Source: Bacteroidota bacterium (GTDB lineage Bacteria; Bacteroidota; Bacteroidia; Chitinophagales; Chitinophagaceae). Taken from it: 43,767 nucleotides of DNA. The first letter of the stretch is position 1, and every line of letters begins with the position of its first letter. The DNA lies in NCBI GenBank assembly GCA_018268105.1, contig JAFDXG010000196.1, positions 1 through 43,767 of the forward strand, written 5' to 3'. Positions 17,809 to 25,610 of this stretch are shown piece by piece. The notes beneath the pieces were generated by a model. It had not been told where the DNA came from. It ran no database searches and saw nothing but the letters and a program-made list of their open reading frames with translations. Position numbers and translations under genes: made by a program.

Positions 17809-18753
17809 ATGAATATTCCCGTTGTAGACTTAGCTGACTTTACTCATGGTTCAGAAAAAATCAGAAATAATTTCGTAAAGCAATTAGGAAAGGCCTATGA
17901 AGAGGTTGGTTTTGTTTCTGTAAAAAATCATGGTATTCCCAAAGAACTCATAGATTTACTCTATTCCCTTGTACAGCAATTTTTTTCACTCCCGGTACCC
18001 GTTAAAGAAAATTATCAAATTCCCGGTTTAGCCGGACAACGCGGGTATACTTCCTTCGGGAAAGAACATGCCAAAGGGAGTACAGCCCCGGATCTGAAGG
18101 AATTTTTCCAATTTGGTCAGATCATTGATGCGAATGAGGATGTATCAATTGAATATCCCGACAATGTTACTGTAACCGAAATCCAGGGGTTTAATGACTC
18201 CTTTTACAAAGCTTTCCGGGCTTTTGAATCTGCAGGTAGCGCATTGTTACAAGCTATTGCACTTTATCTTACCCTTGATGAACATTATTTTGATAAATAT
18301 ATACGTAATGGCAATTCAATACTACGGGCAATCCATTACCCCCCTATCGTAGAAGCACCAACATCAGCGATCCGGTCGGAGCAGCATGAAGATATTAATC
18401 TTATTACATTGCTTGTGGGAGCAAGTGCTGATGGGCTTCAGGTACTATCCAATAATGGACAATGGATATCCGTTACTTCGTTAGCGGATCAAATTGTAGT
18501 GAATGTAGGCGATATGCTGCAGCGACTAACCAATAACAAACTGAAAAGCACCACGCACAGGGTTGTCAATCCTCCGAAAGAATTATGGCATACCTCTCGC
18601 TTTTCCATTCCTTTCTTTTTACATCCACAGAGCAATATGTCTTTGGCCTGTCTTGAAAGTTGTATTGATCCTGCTCATCCAAAAGCATATCCGGATGCTA
18701 CGGCAGGGGAATATTTAGATGAAAGATTGCGCGAAATTGGTCTGAAAAAGTAA
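17809..18753 (+). CDS. 2-oxoglutarate/Fe(II)-dependent oxygenase, isopenicillin N synthase-like
   Basis: A protein of 314 residues from the ATG at 17809. The N-terminal DIOX_N region (IPVVDLADFTHG through VSVKNHGIP) and the C-terminal jelly roll are both present. The facial triad is intact: HED in EQHEDINLITLL and the distal His in TTHRVVNP, followed by RFSIPFF, whose Arg-x-Ser binds the 2-oxoglutarate carboxylate. Such enzymes hydroxylate or desaturate small molecules using O2; bacterial members of this group are poorly characterised, and no substrate can be named. There is no biosynthetic cluster around it. The nearest gene on the same strand is chrA, 67 bp downstream. Confidence 0.9.
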   Translation: MNIPVVDLADFTHGSEKIRNNFVKQLGKAYEEVGFVSVKNHGIPKELIDLLYSLVQQFFSLPVPVKENYQIPGLAGQRGYTSFGKEHAKGSTAPDLKEFFQFGQIIDANEDVSIEYPDNVTVTEIQGFNDSFYKAFRAFESAGSALLQAIALYLTLDEHYFDKYIRNGNSILRAIHYPPIVEAPTSAIRSEQHEDINLITLLVGASADGLQVLSNNGQWISVTSLADQIVVNVGDMLQRLTNNKLKSTTHRVVNPPKELWHTSRFSIPFFLHPQSNMSLACLESCIDPAHPKAYPDATAGEYLDERLREIGLKK

Positions 18754-18820
18754 AATAATGCAGATTTCTTTCCTGAATAAGCTGTAAAATTCCTTAGTTT
18801 TCGTAAATCAATTATTTCTT

Positions 18821-20077
18821 TTGAAATTCCTCCGCCACATCCCCTTTTTGAAAGCCGTTTTTTTATACAGTATTACTGCTTTTGGCGGAGCCCAGGGCCA
18901 TTTTGGAATGATGATGAAAACCTTTGTGGCAAAAAGAAAGGATATTACAGAACAGGAACTCCTTGAATATAATGCTTTTTGCCAGTTATTGCCAGGAGCT
19001 TCATCTACTCAGATTGTCACACTCATCGGTTATAAAAGAGGCCGGTTGCCCCTGGCAATATTAACGCTGATCCTATGGATATTACCTGCCTGCCTGCTGA
19101 TGAGTATTTTTTCTTTTTTGCTCAACTATATGGATAATGCTTCTTTGCAGAATGATATCTTCAGGTTTATTAAACCTATGGCCGTCGGATTCCTGGCTTT
19201 TGCTACTTTTCGTGCTTTTACACTGGTAGCAAAAAACAGGGTGGCCCGATTAATCATGACAATGATAATGATACTTACTTACTACCTGTTCAAGTCTCCT
19301 TTTGTTTTTCCCGGAGCTATTCTGCTGGGAGGGTTAATTACCAATTTTACGGAGAAAAAAGTGGTAAATGTTGTTATTGAACCAAGACCCATAAAATGGG
19401 GAAATATCGTGATATTCTTCCTTATATTCATAATTGCCGGAACCTGCAGTGAACTTGCCCGAAAAAATGAATGGCAAGCGAGAAAAGCTTTCAATCTTTT
19501 TGAAAACACTTATCGGTTTGGAAGTCTCGTTTTTGGTGGAGGTGATGTGTTAATGCCAATGATGTATGAACAATATGCTGTACGTCCTTATACGGAGCAT
19601 ATTCAACTGAATAACAAAAATGCGCTTCGCATTGATAAGAATGAGTTTTTAACCGGAGCAGGCATCGTTCGGGCTATACCGGGGCCTACTTTTTCTTTCT
19701 CCGCTTTTGTGGGTGGCGAAGCGTTGAAGCCGGATGGAAAATGGATGCAGGCGCTTGGTTGTTTTATTGGTGCCTTCGGTATTTTTTTACCCTGCACCTT
19801 ACTCGTACTTTTCTTTTTCCCCGTTTGGAACAATTTGAAAAAGTATAGTGGTATTTATCGTGCGTTGAAAGGGATAAATGCCGCAGTAGTTGGCATCATG
19901 GCAGCTTCTACATTATTTCTAATGAAAGATATTGCACTGTTTGAAGTTAATGAATCCTCGGTAGTAAGTTTGCTTAACATTGGAGTAATAACAGGAACCT
20001 TTCTTTTACTAACGTTTACCAAACTACCGGCTCCGGTAGTTACGGTTGTTTGTTTATTGCTGGGCTGGATTTTTTAA
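18821..20077 (+). CDS. chrA: Chromate transporter, ChrA family (two CHR domains)
   Basis: An integral membrane protein of 418 residues with two homologous CHR halves. Half 1 has the family motif AFGGAQGHFGMM and FCQLLPGASSTQ. Half 2 has SLVFGGGDVLMPMM and GIVRAIPGPTFSFSAFVGGE. These correspond to the FGGP..H and PGP motifs of ChrA. The family exports chromate, but many housekeeping members probably carry other anions, so resistance is not implied. The start is a TTG at 18821: the next ATG lies inside the first conserved motif and would delete the first helix. A near-match -7 box, TAGTTTTC, lies at 18794-18801. It converges on nadD with 5 bp between stop codons. Confidence 0.9.
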   Translation: MKFLRHIPFLKAVFLYSITAFGGAQGHFGMMMKTFVAKRKDITEQELLEYNAFCQLLPGASSTQIVTLIGYKRGRLPLAILTLILWILPACLLMSIFSFLLNYMDNASLQNDIFRFIKPMAVGFLAFATFRAFTLVAKNRVARLIMTMIMILTYYLFKSPFVFPGAILLGGLITNFTEKKVVNVVIEPRPIKWGNIVIFFLIFIIAGTCSELARKNEWQARKAFNLFENTYRFGSLVFGGGDVLMPMMYEQYAVRPYTEHIQLNNKNALRIDKNEFLTGAGIVRAIPGPTFSFSAFVGGEALKPDGKWMQALGCFIGAFGIFLPCTLLVLFFFPVWNNLKKYSGIYRALKGINAAVVGIMAASTLFLMKDIALFEVNESSVVSLLNIGVITGTFLLLTFTKLPAPVVTVVCLLLGWIF

Positions 20078-20082
20078 AATAA

Positions 20083-20652
20083 TCAGCGATAGTAATTGTA
20101 TTTTTCTATTTCTTCCTTCACAACATCTGGAACAAGATAACGTATTGATTTTCTATCTTTTATACAATTTCGGATATGGGTAGCCGAAATTTCAAGTAAG
20201 GGCGCTTCCAGGGGATAAACCGTTGCTCCGGAAATGGGCACAATTTCAAATCCGGCTCTTTTGTATATATAAACGGGATACCTTTTTAAGATTACAGGTG
20301 CGTTTTTCCATTTACTGATGTTTTGAAAACTATCACTACCCATAATGATAGAAAACTGATGTTCCTGATATTTTTCTTCAAGATATGCCAGGGTATCTAC
20401 CGTGTAAGAGGGTTTAGGCAAATGAAATTCAATATCCGTAGCTTTCAACTTTCGCTCTCCCTCTATTGCCAGCCTTACCAGGTGAAGCCGGTGATATTCA
20501 TTTAAAAGGGTAGATGAAATCTTAAATGGATTTTGAGGGGAAACTACAAACCAAACCTGGTCGAGTGTTGTATACTGTGCAATAAAATTTGCAATGATAA
20601 GATGTCCGTGATGTATGGGATTGAATGATCCGAAATATAAACCAATATTCAT
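20083..20652 (-). CDS. nadD: Nicotinate-nucleotide adenylyltransferase
   Basis: A protein of 189 residues that adenylates nicotinate mononucleotide to deamido-NAD in the cytoplasm. The nucleotidyltransferase motif GSFNPIHHGHL is at residue 8, the IIMGSDSFQNISKW segment is central, and the C-terminal ISATHIRN is the second ATP-binding motif. The size is normal. It lies 14 bp downstream of feoA on the same strand and probably shares its transcript. nadA, the quinolinate synthase of the same NAD pathway, is 3.4 kb away; no nadB or nadC is seen in the window. Confidence 0.95.
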   Translation of the reverse strand: MNIGLYFGSFNPIHHGHLIIANFIAQYTTLDQVWFVVSPQNPFKISSTLLNEYHRLHLVRLAIEGERKLKATDIEFHLPKPSYTVDTLAYLEEKYQEHQFSIIMGSDSFQNISKWKNAPVILKRYPVYIYKRAGFEIVPISGATVYPLEAPLLEISATHIRNCIKDRKSIRYLVPDVVKEEIEKYNYYR

Positions 20653-20666
20653 GACTTAAAGCATAT

Positions 20667-20891
20667 CTATACTTCTTCTACCAGAACGTTTTCTGCTTCG
20701 TTCAGCCGCAAACTTAAATTATATCCTGCTACCGTCACAGAAATTGGATCTCCCAAAGGTGCTTTTTGCACAATACTTACGATTTCTCCGGGAATGAAAC
20801 CCATTTCCATAAGTTTTAAATAAATCTCATTACTCTCAATCTCCTTAATCATTACAGATATTCCAGGATTTATTTCAGACAGCCTTTTCAT
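20667..20891 (-). CDS. FeoA-like small SH3-type protein
   Basis: A single FeoA domain of 74 residues. GISVMIKEIESNEIYLKLMEMGFIPGE matches the family pattern in which a Leu-x-x-MG-hydrophobic-x-PG turn leads into beta strands, and the C-terminal half ends with GYNLSLRLNEAENVLVEE. FeoA is a cytoplasmic partner of the FeoB ferrous-iron transporter. No feoB gene is adjacent, so this could be a FeoA that works with a distant FeoB, or a stand-alone FeoA-domain protein with another role. It is the first gene of a probable two-gene unit with nadD. A TAGATTTG -7 box lies 8 bp upstream. Confidence 0.85.
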   Translation of the reverse strand: MKRLSEINPGISVMIKEIESNEIYLKLMEMGFIPGEIVSIVQKAPLGDPISVTVAGYNLSLRLNEAENVLVEEV

Positions 20892-20899
20892 ATTGTGGG

Positions 20900-20907
20900 C
20901 AAATCTA
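20900..20907 (-). promoter_or_regulatory. -7 promoter box of feoA-nadD
   Basis: TAGATTTG on the minus strand matches TAnnTTTG and lies 8 bp before the feoA ATG. It sits back-to-back with the ybeY -7 box, four bases away on the other strand. No strong -33 element is seen. Confidence 0.45.
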
Positions 20908-20911
20908 TTGG

Positions 20912-20919
20912 TAGTTTTG
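20912..20919 (+). promoter_or_regulatory. -7 promoter box of ybeY
   Basis: TAGTTTTG matches TAnnTTTG and lies 42 bp before the chosen ybeY ATG at 20962. It supports starting ybeY at 20962 rather than further upstream, where the frame is open into the divergent promoter region. Confidence 0.45.
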
Positions 20920-20961
20920 CAGCATTCACTTACGAATTTAGAAAAGCCGGGAATTTTAACA

Positions 20962-21393
20962 ATGTCAACTATACATTTCTTTTTTCACCAGGTTACTATA
21001 ACCCTGAATAACAGATCGCAATTAAAGAATTTTATAAAAACTCTATTTCTTTCGGAAAAGAGGAATCTTCACTCCTTACAATATATATTTTGTTCTGATG
21101 AATACTTACTGGAAATTAACCGGCAATATTTGCAACACGATTTCTATACCGATATAATAAGTTTTGAACTTGGTAATTCTTCTTCAATTGAAGGTGAGAT
21201 TTATATAAGTGTAGATAGGATAAGAGAAAATGCGGAACTACTTGGAAAAACGATAAAAGAAGAACTGCACCGGGTAATCTTTCATGGCGCTTTACACTTA
21301 TGCGGCTACAAGGATAAGTTAAAAAAGGAGCAACTTGATATGCGCGAAAAAGAAGATCGTTACTTGCAGCAGTATTTTAAACGCTATCATTAA
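20962..21393 (+). CDS. ybeY: Endoribonuclease YbeY, 16S rRNA maturation factor
   Basis: A protein of 143 residues. The UPF0054/YbeY pattern is visible: INRQYLQHDFYTDIISFEL near the middle, GEIYISVDRIRENAELLG, and the metal site HGALHLCGYKDK. YbeY processes the 3' end of 16S rRNA and takes part in 70S quality control. The first two ligands, His108 and His112, are present, but the position of the usual third His (H-x3-H-x5-H) is Asp118; Asp can serve as a third zinc ligand in related folds. The start at 20962 gives a normal family N-terminus. The stop codon TAA shares its last A with the next ATG (TAATG), so translation is probably coupled to the CAP gene. Confidence 0.92.
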   Translation: MSTIHFFFHQVTITLNNRSQLKNFIKTLFLSEKRNLHSLQYIFCSDEYLLEINRQYLQHDFYTDIISFELGNSSSIEGEIYISVDRIRENAELLGKTIKEELHRVIFHGALHLCGYKDKLKKEQLDMREKEDRYLQQYFKRYH

Positions 21394-22067
21394 TGTTCCA
21401 CGTGAAACGAATCGCACTAACTTTTATTGCCTTATTCTTTTGGGCTGTTTCATTTAGTCAGGGAGCAGTTACATTTACTGATAAACCTTTCTATTATTCT
21501 GAGGACAGAGATTCAATAATTATTTCCTTTCTTAACAAACAGCCTGGATTCTCAGGACTGAATTCTGAAGAAAAACAATTATTATACTGGATTAATTATG
21601 TGAGACAAAACCCCATAGAATTTTATAAGAAGATTCTTACCCCTTTTTTACAACAATTTCCGGAAGTAAAGAATAATTATACAAAGTCACTGTCTAAAAC
21701 ATTATTACAAATGCAGGCATTAGACTTATTACAGCCTTCAGACTTACTCAATCGGGTAGCTTATGATCATGCTAAAGACCTTGGTGGTAAAGGAATTTCA
21801 ATTAGTCACTCTTCTTCATCGGGAGCATCTTTTCGGCAAAGAATGGAAAAAGCCGGACTTACCAACTGTGTTTCTGAAAACATATACGAAGGAAAATTGA
21901 ATGCCCTGGAAACAGTAATATTTCTTCTGATTGATACTGGTGTTAAAAACCTTGGCCACCGTAAAAATATTTTGGACCCTGCTGCCCGGTTTGTTGGGGT
22001 ATCCTTTTATCCTATAAAAAATCGCTCCCCTTATTATTTTTCTGTACAGGACTTTACCTGTGAATAA
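21393..22067 (+). CDS. Secreted CAP-domain (SCP/PR1-like) protein
   Basis: A protein of 224 residues. A signal peptide covers about residues 1-22 (MFHVKR, then a hydrophobic core ending FWAVSFSQG). The mature part has the CAP pattern: LLYWINYVRQNPIEFYKK in helix 1, then LNRVAYDHAKDLGG, ISHSSSSGASFRQRMEKAG, CVSENIYEG and LGHRKNILDPAARFVGVSFY, with His and Glu residues at the usual cavity positions. Bacterial CAP proteins are secreted or periplasmic; their functions are mostly unknown. The gene is inserted between ybeY and mnmG. Its first codons contain a parS palindrome and it starts within the ybeY stop (TAATG). A second parS begins at the base after its own stop. Confidence 0.88.
   Translation: MFHVKRIALTFIALFFWAVSFSQGAVTFTDKPFYYSEDRDSIIISFLNKQPGFSGLNSEEKQLLYWINYVRQNPIEFYKKILTPFLQQFPEVKNNYTKSLSKTLLQMQALDLLQPSDLLNRVAYDHAKDLGGKGISISHSSSSGASFRQRMEKAGLTNCVSENIYEGKLNALETVIFLLIDTGVKNLGHRKNILDPAARFVGVSFYPIKNRSPYYFSVQDFTCE
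21394..21409. other. parS-like partition site 1
   Basis: TGTTCCACGTGAAACG matches the widely conserved chromosomal parS TGTTNCACGTGAAACA at every position except the last base. It overlaps codons 1-6 of the CAP gene, so the site encodes Met-Phe-His-Val-Lys-Arg. ParB binding spreads from such sites, which usually cluster near the replication origin. CACGTG occurs in this window only here and in site 2, as far as I could see. Confidence 0.85.
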
Positions 22068-22083
22068 TGTTTCACGTGAAACG
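22068..22083. other. parS-like partition site 2
   Basis: TGTTTCACGTGAAACG contains a perfect 14-bp palindrome (GTTTCACGTGAAAC, 22069-22082) and differs from the canonical parS TGTTTCACGTGAAACA only at its last base. It begins at the base after the CAP stop codon, 58 bp before mnmG. Like site 1 it is preceded by TAA overlapping ATG, and here the frame reads Met-Phe-His-Val-Lys-Arg and then a stop. Confidence 0.9.
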
Positions 22084-22129
22084 TTGACATATATCAATTC
22101 CTCAAATTCTCACTTAACCTATATCCACT

Positions 22130-22137
22130 TAATTTTG
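22130..22137 (+). promoter_or_regulatory. -7 promoter box of mnmG
   Basis: TAATTTTG matches TAnnTTTG and ends 4 bp before the mnmG ATG. No clear -33 box was found. If used, the mnmG message would be nearly leaderless, and transcription would begin downstream of parS site 2. Confidence 0.4.
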
Positions 22138-22141
22138 CAGC

Positions 22142-24010
22142 ATGTTTAAGGAATATGATGTAATAGTAGTGGGAGCAGGACATGCTGGTTGTGAAGCCGC
22201 TGCAGCCGCTGCAAATATGGGTAGCCAAACATTATTGGTCACTATGAATATGCAAACAATCGCCCAAATGAGTTGTAATCCGGCTATGGGAGGTATTGCA
22301 AAAGGACAAATTGTGAGAGAAATAGATGCTTTGGGAGGATATTCAGGCATAATAACTGATTTGTCTATGATTCAGTTCCGTATGCTTAACAAATCGAAGG
22401 GACCGGCAATGTGGAGCCCAAGGGCTCAAAATGACAGAATGTTATTTTCTCAAAAATGGAGAGAACAACTTGAGCAAACCTCTAATCTTGATTTTTACCA
22501 GGATATGGTAAACGGGCTGTTGATAAAGGGAAATCACTGCACCGGAGTTGTTACCGGAATGGGACACCATATAAAAGCTAAAGCAGTTGTACTTACCAAC
22601 GGTACTTTTTTAAATGGTATAATACACGTAGGGGAAAAAAAGTTTGGAGGAGGAAGAGTTGCAGAAAAATCCGCAACGGGTATTACTGAACAACTGGTGC
22701 AACTTGGTTTTGAAAGCGACCGGCTCAAAACAGGCACACCGCCCAGAGTGGATGGAAGAAGTCTCAACTACTCCAAAATGGAAGAACAAAAAGGAGATGA
22801 AGAAATTACAGGATTTAGTTTTTCTCAAACTCCTACGCTAAAACCTAATGAACAAAAAAGCTGCTGGATCACCTATACCAGTCAGCAGGTTCATGATATT
22901 CTAAAAACCGGATTTGACAGAAGTCCTATGTTTACCGGTAGAATTGATGGTGTGGGTCCAAGATACTGCCCGAGTATAGAAGATAAAATAAACCGCTTTG
23001 CAGAAAGAAACAGACACCAGCTTTTTGTAGAACCCGAAGGCTGGAATACTATAGAAATCTATGTGAATGGTTTTTCTACTTCTCTTCCTGAAGAAGTACA
23101 ATACGAAGCAATTCGTATGGTTCCGGGTTTTGAGAATGTAAAAATGTTTCGACCAGGTTATGCTATCGAATATGACTATTTTCCACCCACACAACTTAAA
23201 TATTCACTCGAAACTAAACTAATCAGTAACCTCTATTTTGCAGGACAGATTAATGGTACTACAGGATATGAAGAAGCCGCATGCCAGGGTATTATGGCAG
23301 GAATAAACGCTCATCTTAAAATTAATGATAAAGATCCTTTTATCCTTAAAAGAAGTGAAGCATATATTGGTGTACTCATAGACGACCTCATCAGTAAAGG
23401 AACAGAAGAACCCTATAGAATGTTTACCAGCCGTGCTGAATTCAGAACTTTACTCCGGCAGGATAATGCAGACCTCAGACTTACCAAAAGAAGTTATGAT
23501 CTTGGATTAGCCTCAGCAGAAAGAATGTTGCAGGTGAAAAATAAAGTAACAGCTGTTGAAAAAATCATTTCTCTCCTGAATGAAATTTCTTTAACCCCTG
23601 AAGAAACAAATGATTATTTGCAACGAATGAATTCTGCCCCACTTTCACAAAAACAAAAAGTTTCCCAATTACTGTTAAGACCAGATATTCATCTGTCTTC
23701 TCTTATAAAATCAATACCAGTATTGAATAATGCCCTTAGAAAGGAAAAGGATATTACGTTGGAACAAAGTGAAATTCAAATAAAATATAATGTTTATATA
23801 GAAAAAGAAAAGGAACTGGTTGAAAAAATGGGAAAACTTGAAGACCTGGTTATTCCTTCTAATTTCAATTACAGCAACATTACAGCCCTTTCTGCCGAAG
23901 CAAAACAAAAGTTCATAAAAGTACGTCCAGAAACTTTGGGGCAAGCCTCACGCATCTCAGGGGTCAATCCCAGCGATGTACAGATACTGATGGTATATAT
24001 GGGCAGATGA
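22142..24010 (+). CDS. mnmG: tRNA uridine-5-carboxymethylaminomethyl(34) synthesis enzyme MnmG (GidA)
   Basis: A protein of 622 residues, the full length of the family. It is an FAD enzyme that, with MnmE, modifies the wobble uridine of several tRNAs. The N-terminal dinucleotide fold is VVGAGHAGCEAA. Other conserved stretches are NPAMGGIAKGQIVREIDALGG, GTFLNGIIHVGEK, RLKTGTPPRVDGRS, PGYAIEYDYFPP and GQINGTTGYEEAACQG. The C-terminal helical domain that binds MnmE is present. gidA is a classic neighbour of the replication origin in many bacteria, which fits the parS sites directly upstream and the DnaA-box cluster about 1 kb downstream. The gene converges on nadA with 53 bp between them and no obvious hairpin. 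Confidence 0.97.
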   Translation: MFKEYDVIVVGAGHAGCEAAAAAANMGSQTLLVTMNMQTIAQMSCNPAMGGIAKGQIVREIDALGGYSGIITDLSMIQFRMLNKSKGPAMWSPRAQNDRMLFSQKWREQLEQTSNLDFYQDMVNGLLIKGNHCTGVVTGMGHHIKAKAVVLTNGTFLNGIIHVGEKKFGGGRVAEKSATGITEQLVQLGFESDRLKTGTPPRVDGRSLNYSKMEEQKGDEEITGFSFSQTPTLKPNEQKSCWITYTSQQVHDILKTGFDRSPMFTGRIDGVGPRYCPSIEDKINRFAERNRHQLFVEPEGWNTIEIYVNGFSTSLPEEVQYEAIRMVPGFENVKMFRPGYAIEYDYFPPTQLKYSLETKLISNLYFAGQINGTTGYEEAACQGIMAGINAHLKINDKDPFILKRSEAYIGVLIDDLISKGTEEPYRMFTSRAEFRTLLRQDNADLRLTKRSYDLGLASAERMLQVKNKVTAVEKIISLLNEISLTPEETNDYLQRMNSAPLSQKQKVSQLLLRPDIHLSSLIKSIPVLNNALRKEKDITLEQSEIQIKYNVYIEKEKELVEKMGKLEDLVIPSNFNYSNITALSAEAKQKFIKVRPETLGQASRISGVNPSDVQILMVYMGR

Positions 24011-24063
24011 TATAATAAAGTTGAACTATTTTTAAAATTATATTTCTGTGTATCTCAAAAAAA

Positions 24064-25074
24064 CTATAATCCCAGTTTCGCACTAATTTCAAGCATTCTC
24101 TTTATTGGTTTTAATGCCGCTTTTCTCAGGTTCTCTTCCATTTTCAATTCAGGAGATTCATATTTCATACAGAGATATAGTTTCTCCAAAGTATTTAGTT
24201 TCATGTGCGGGCAATCATTACAGGCACAGCTATTATCAGGAGGAGCCGGTATAAATAATTTATTTGGCGAATTTTTTTGCATCTGATGCAGAATACCGGT
24301 TTCAGTAGCTACAATAAATTCATTAGCCACATCCTTTTCCGTATATTTCAGTAACTGTGTTGTAGAACCTATAAAGTCCGCTTCCTGTAAAACAACATCT
24401 TCGCATTCCGGATGTGCAATTACTTTCGCATCAGGGTGCCTTACCTTTAGTTTTACAATTTTTTCTTTACTGAAAATCTCATGTACCATACAGGTTCCAT
24501 TCCACAATACCATGTTCCTGCCCGTCTTCTTATTGATATAAGCTCCAAGATTCTTATCCGGAGCAAATATTATCTTTTCCTCTTGAGGAAGACTTTCCAC
24601 TATTTGTTTTGCATTGGACGATGTGCAAATAATATCACTTAAAGCTTTTATTCCTGCAGAACAATTTATATATGAAATAACAGTATGCCCGGGATGCTCA
24701 TCTTTAAACTTTTTGAATAAATCAGGAGGAGCACTGTCTGAAAGGGAGCAGCCTGCTTTCAAATCGGGTAACAATACTTTTTTATCTGGGTTAAGAATTT
24801 TTGCTGTTTCAGCCATAAAATGAACGCCCGCAAAAACAATAATGTCTGCAGTAGTTTTTTCAGCTTGCTGCGCCAGACCCAAACTGTCGCCAATATAATC
24901 CGCCACATCCTGTATATCATCTTCCTGGTAATAGTGAGCAAGCAAAATGGCATTCTTTTCCTTTTTTAGTTCCTTAATCTCTTCAAACAAATTAAGACCG
25001 GAATCAATATCTACATCGAGAAATCCAACCTGCTCCACATTTCTTTTTGCTTCTTCAATGTTAATTATTGCCAT
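24064..25074 (-). CDS. nadA: Quinolinate synthase
   Basis: A protein of 336 residues. It condenses iminoaspartate with dihydroxyacetone phosphate to quinolinate, the second step of de novo NAD synthesis, using a [4Fe-4S] cluster. Family motifs: ILAHYYQEDDIQDVADYIGDS near the N-terminus, FAGVHFMAETAKIL, SYINCSAGIKAL with the first cluster Cys, NGTCMVHE with the second, and CACNDCPHMKLNTLEKLY with the last. The triose-phosphate pocket residues in AHPECEDVV are present. It starts at an ATG at 25074 and faces away from the putative origin gap. nadD is in the same window but not co-transcribed. Confidence 0.96.
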   Translation of the reverse strand: MAIINIEEAKRNVEQVGFLDVDIDSGLNLFEEIKELKKEKNAILLAHYYQEDDIQDVADYIGDSLGLAQQAEKTTADIIVFAGVHFMAETAKILNPDKKVLLPDLKAGCSLSDSAPPDLFKKFKDEHPGHTVISYINCSAGIKALSDIICTSSNAKQIVESLPQEEKIIFAPDKNLGAYINKKTGRNMVLWNGTCMVHEIFSKEKIVKLKVRHPDAKVIAHPECEDVVLQEADFIGSTTQLLKYTEKDVANEFIVATETGILHQMQKNSPNKLFIPAPPDNSCACNDCPHMKLNTLEKLYLCMKYESPELKMEENLRKAALKPIKRMLEISAKLGL

Positions 25075-25129
25075 AGTATTTATTAATAATTATTATTTAT
25101 TTAAAAGACCTATTACTATTAGGGCTGTG

Positions 25130-25590
25130 AATTTGTGGAAATATATTTTGTAATAAGGTTAGGCAAAGTTAAAACTATTGTTTTATACACGGATACTAAC
25201 AGAATGTTCACATTGCTAAATAGAGGTCAGACACTGATTTTATAAGATTATCAACACTGTTGATTTAAAAATAGTGCGGAGAAAAAGGTAACAATTACCA
25301 AAAAAATCGCTGTTGATAAAGAGGGAGTAAATATATTTTTTCTGGGAAAGTATTTATGATGTAGAAATTATGCTTAATTCCAAAAGAAAATTCTTTCAAA
25401 ATTTTCACGGTAAAATAATTTAAGGAGTTCACTTATTCACACAATAACGAAGCTTTCAACAGAAGAATGTTGATTTTAGATAACGCTGTTTAACTCTTTA
25501 TTATTGCACTTGGGAATAGTATAGATATCCACGGATTGAAACATATATGGGAAGCAGGTTTCAAGCTGTTTTCCACAATTTGTTGATAAC
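25130..25590. other. Candidate chromosomal replication origin (DnaA-box cluster)
   Basis: The 566-bp gap between divergent nadA and the foldase gene is AT-rich and carries at least six DnaA-box-like nonamers. Plus strand: TTATACACG 25183-25191, TTATCAACA 25248-25256, TTATTCACA 25433-25441 (exact TTATNCACA), TTTTCCACA 25569-25577. Minus strand: TTATCAACA 25311-25319 and 25581-25589. Weaker copies lie at 25134-25142, 25258-25266, 25468-25476 and 25525-25533. The first TTATCAACA forms a 7-bp palindrome with its neighbour (25250-25264). AT-rich tracts at 25080-25107 and 25328-25340 could serve as unwinding elements. parS sites and gidA are within 4 kb. That this is the functional origin is inference. 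Confidence 0.72.
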
Positions 25591-25610
25591 CATTTATTCC
25601 CCTATTTTTG
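25579..25610 (+). promoter_or_regulatory. Promoter of the SurA/PpiD-like gene
   Basis: TTTG (25579-25582), 20 bp, then TATTTTTG (25603-25610): a full match to the Bacteroidota primary-sigma promoter TTTG-N19-21-TAnnTTTG. The -33 box overlaps a DnaA-box-like nonamer on the opposite strand (25581-25589). The ATG follows 30 bp downstream of the -7 box. Confidence 0.7.
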
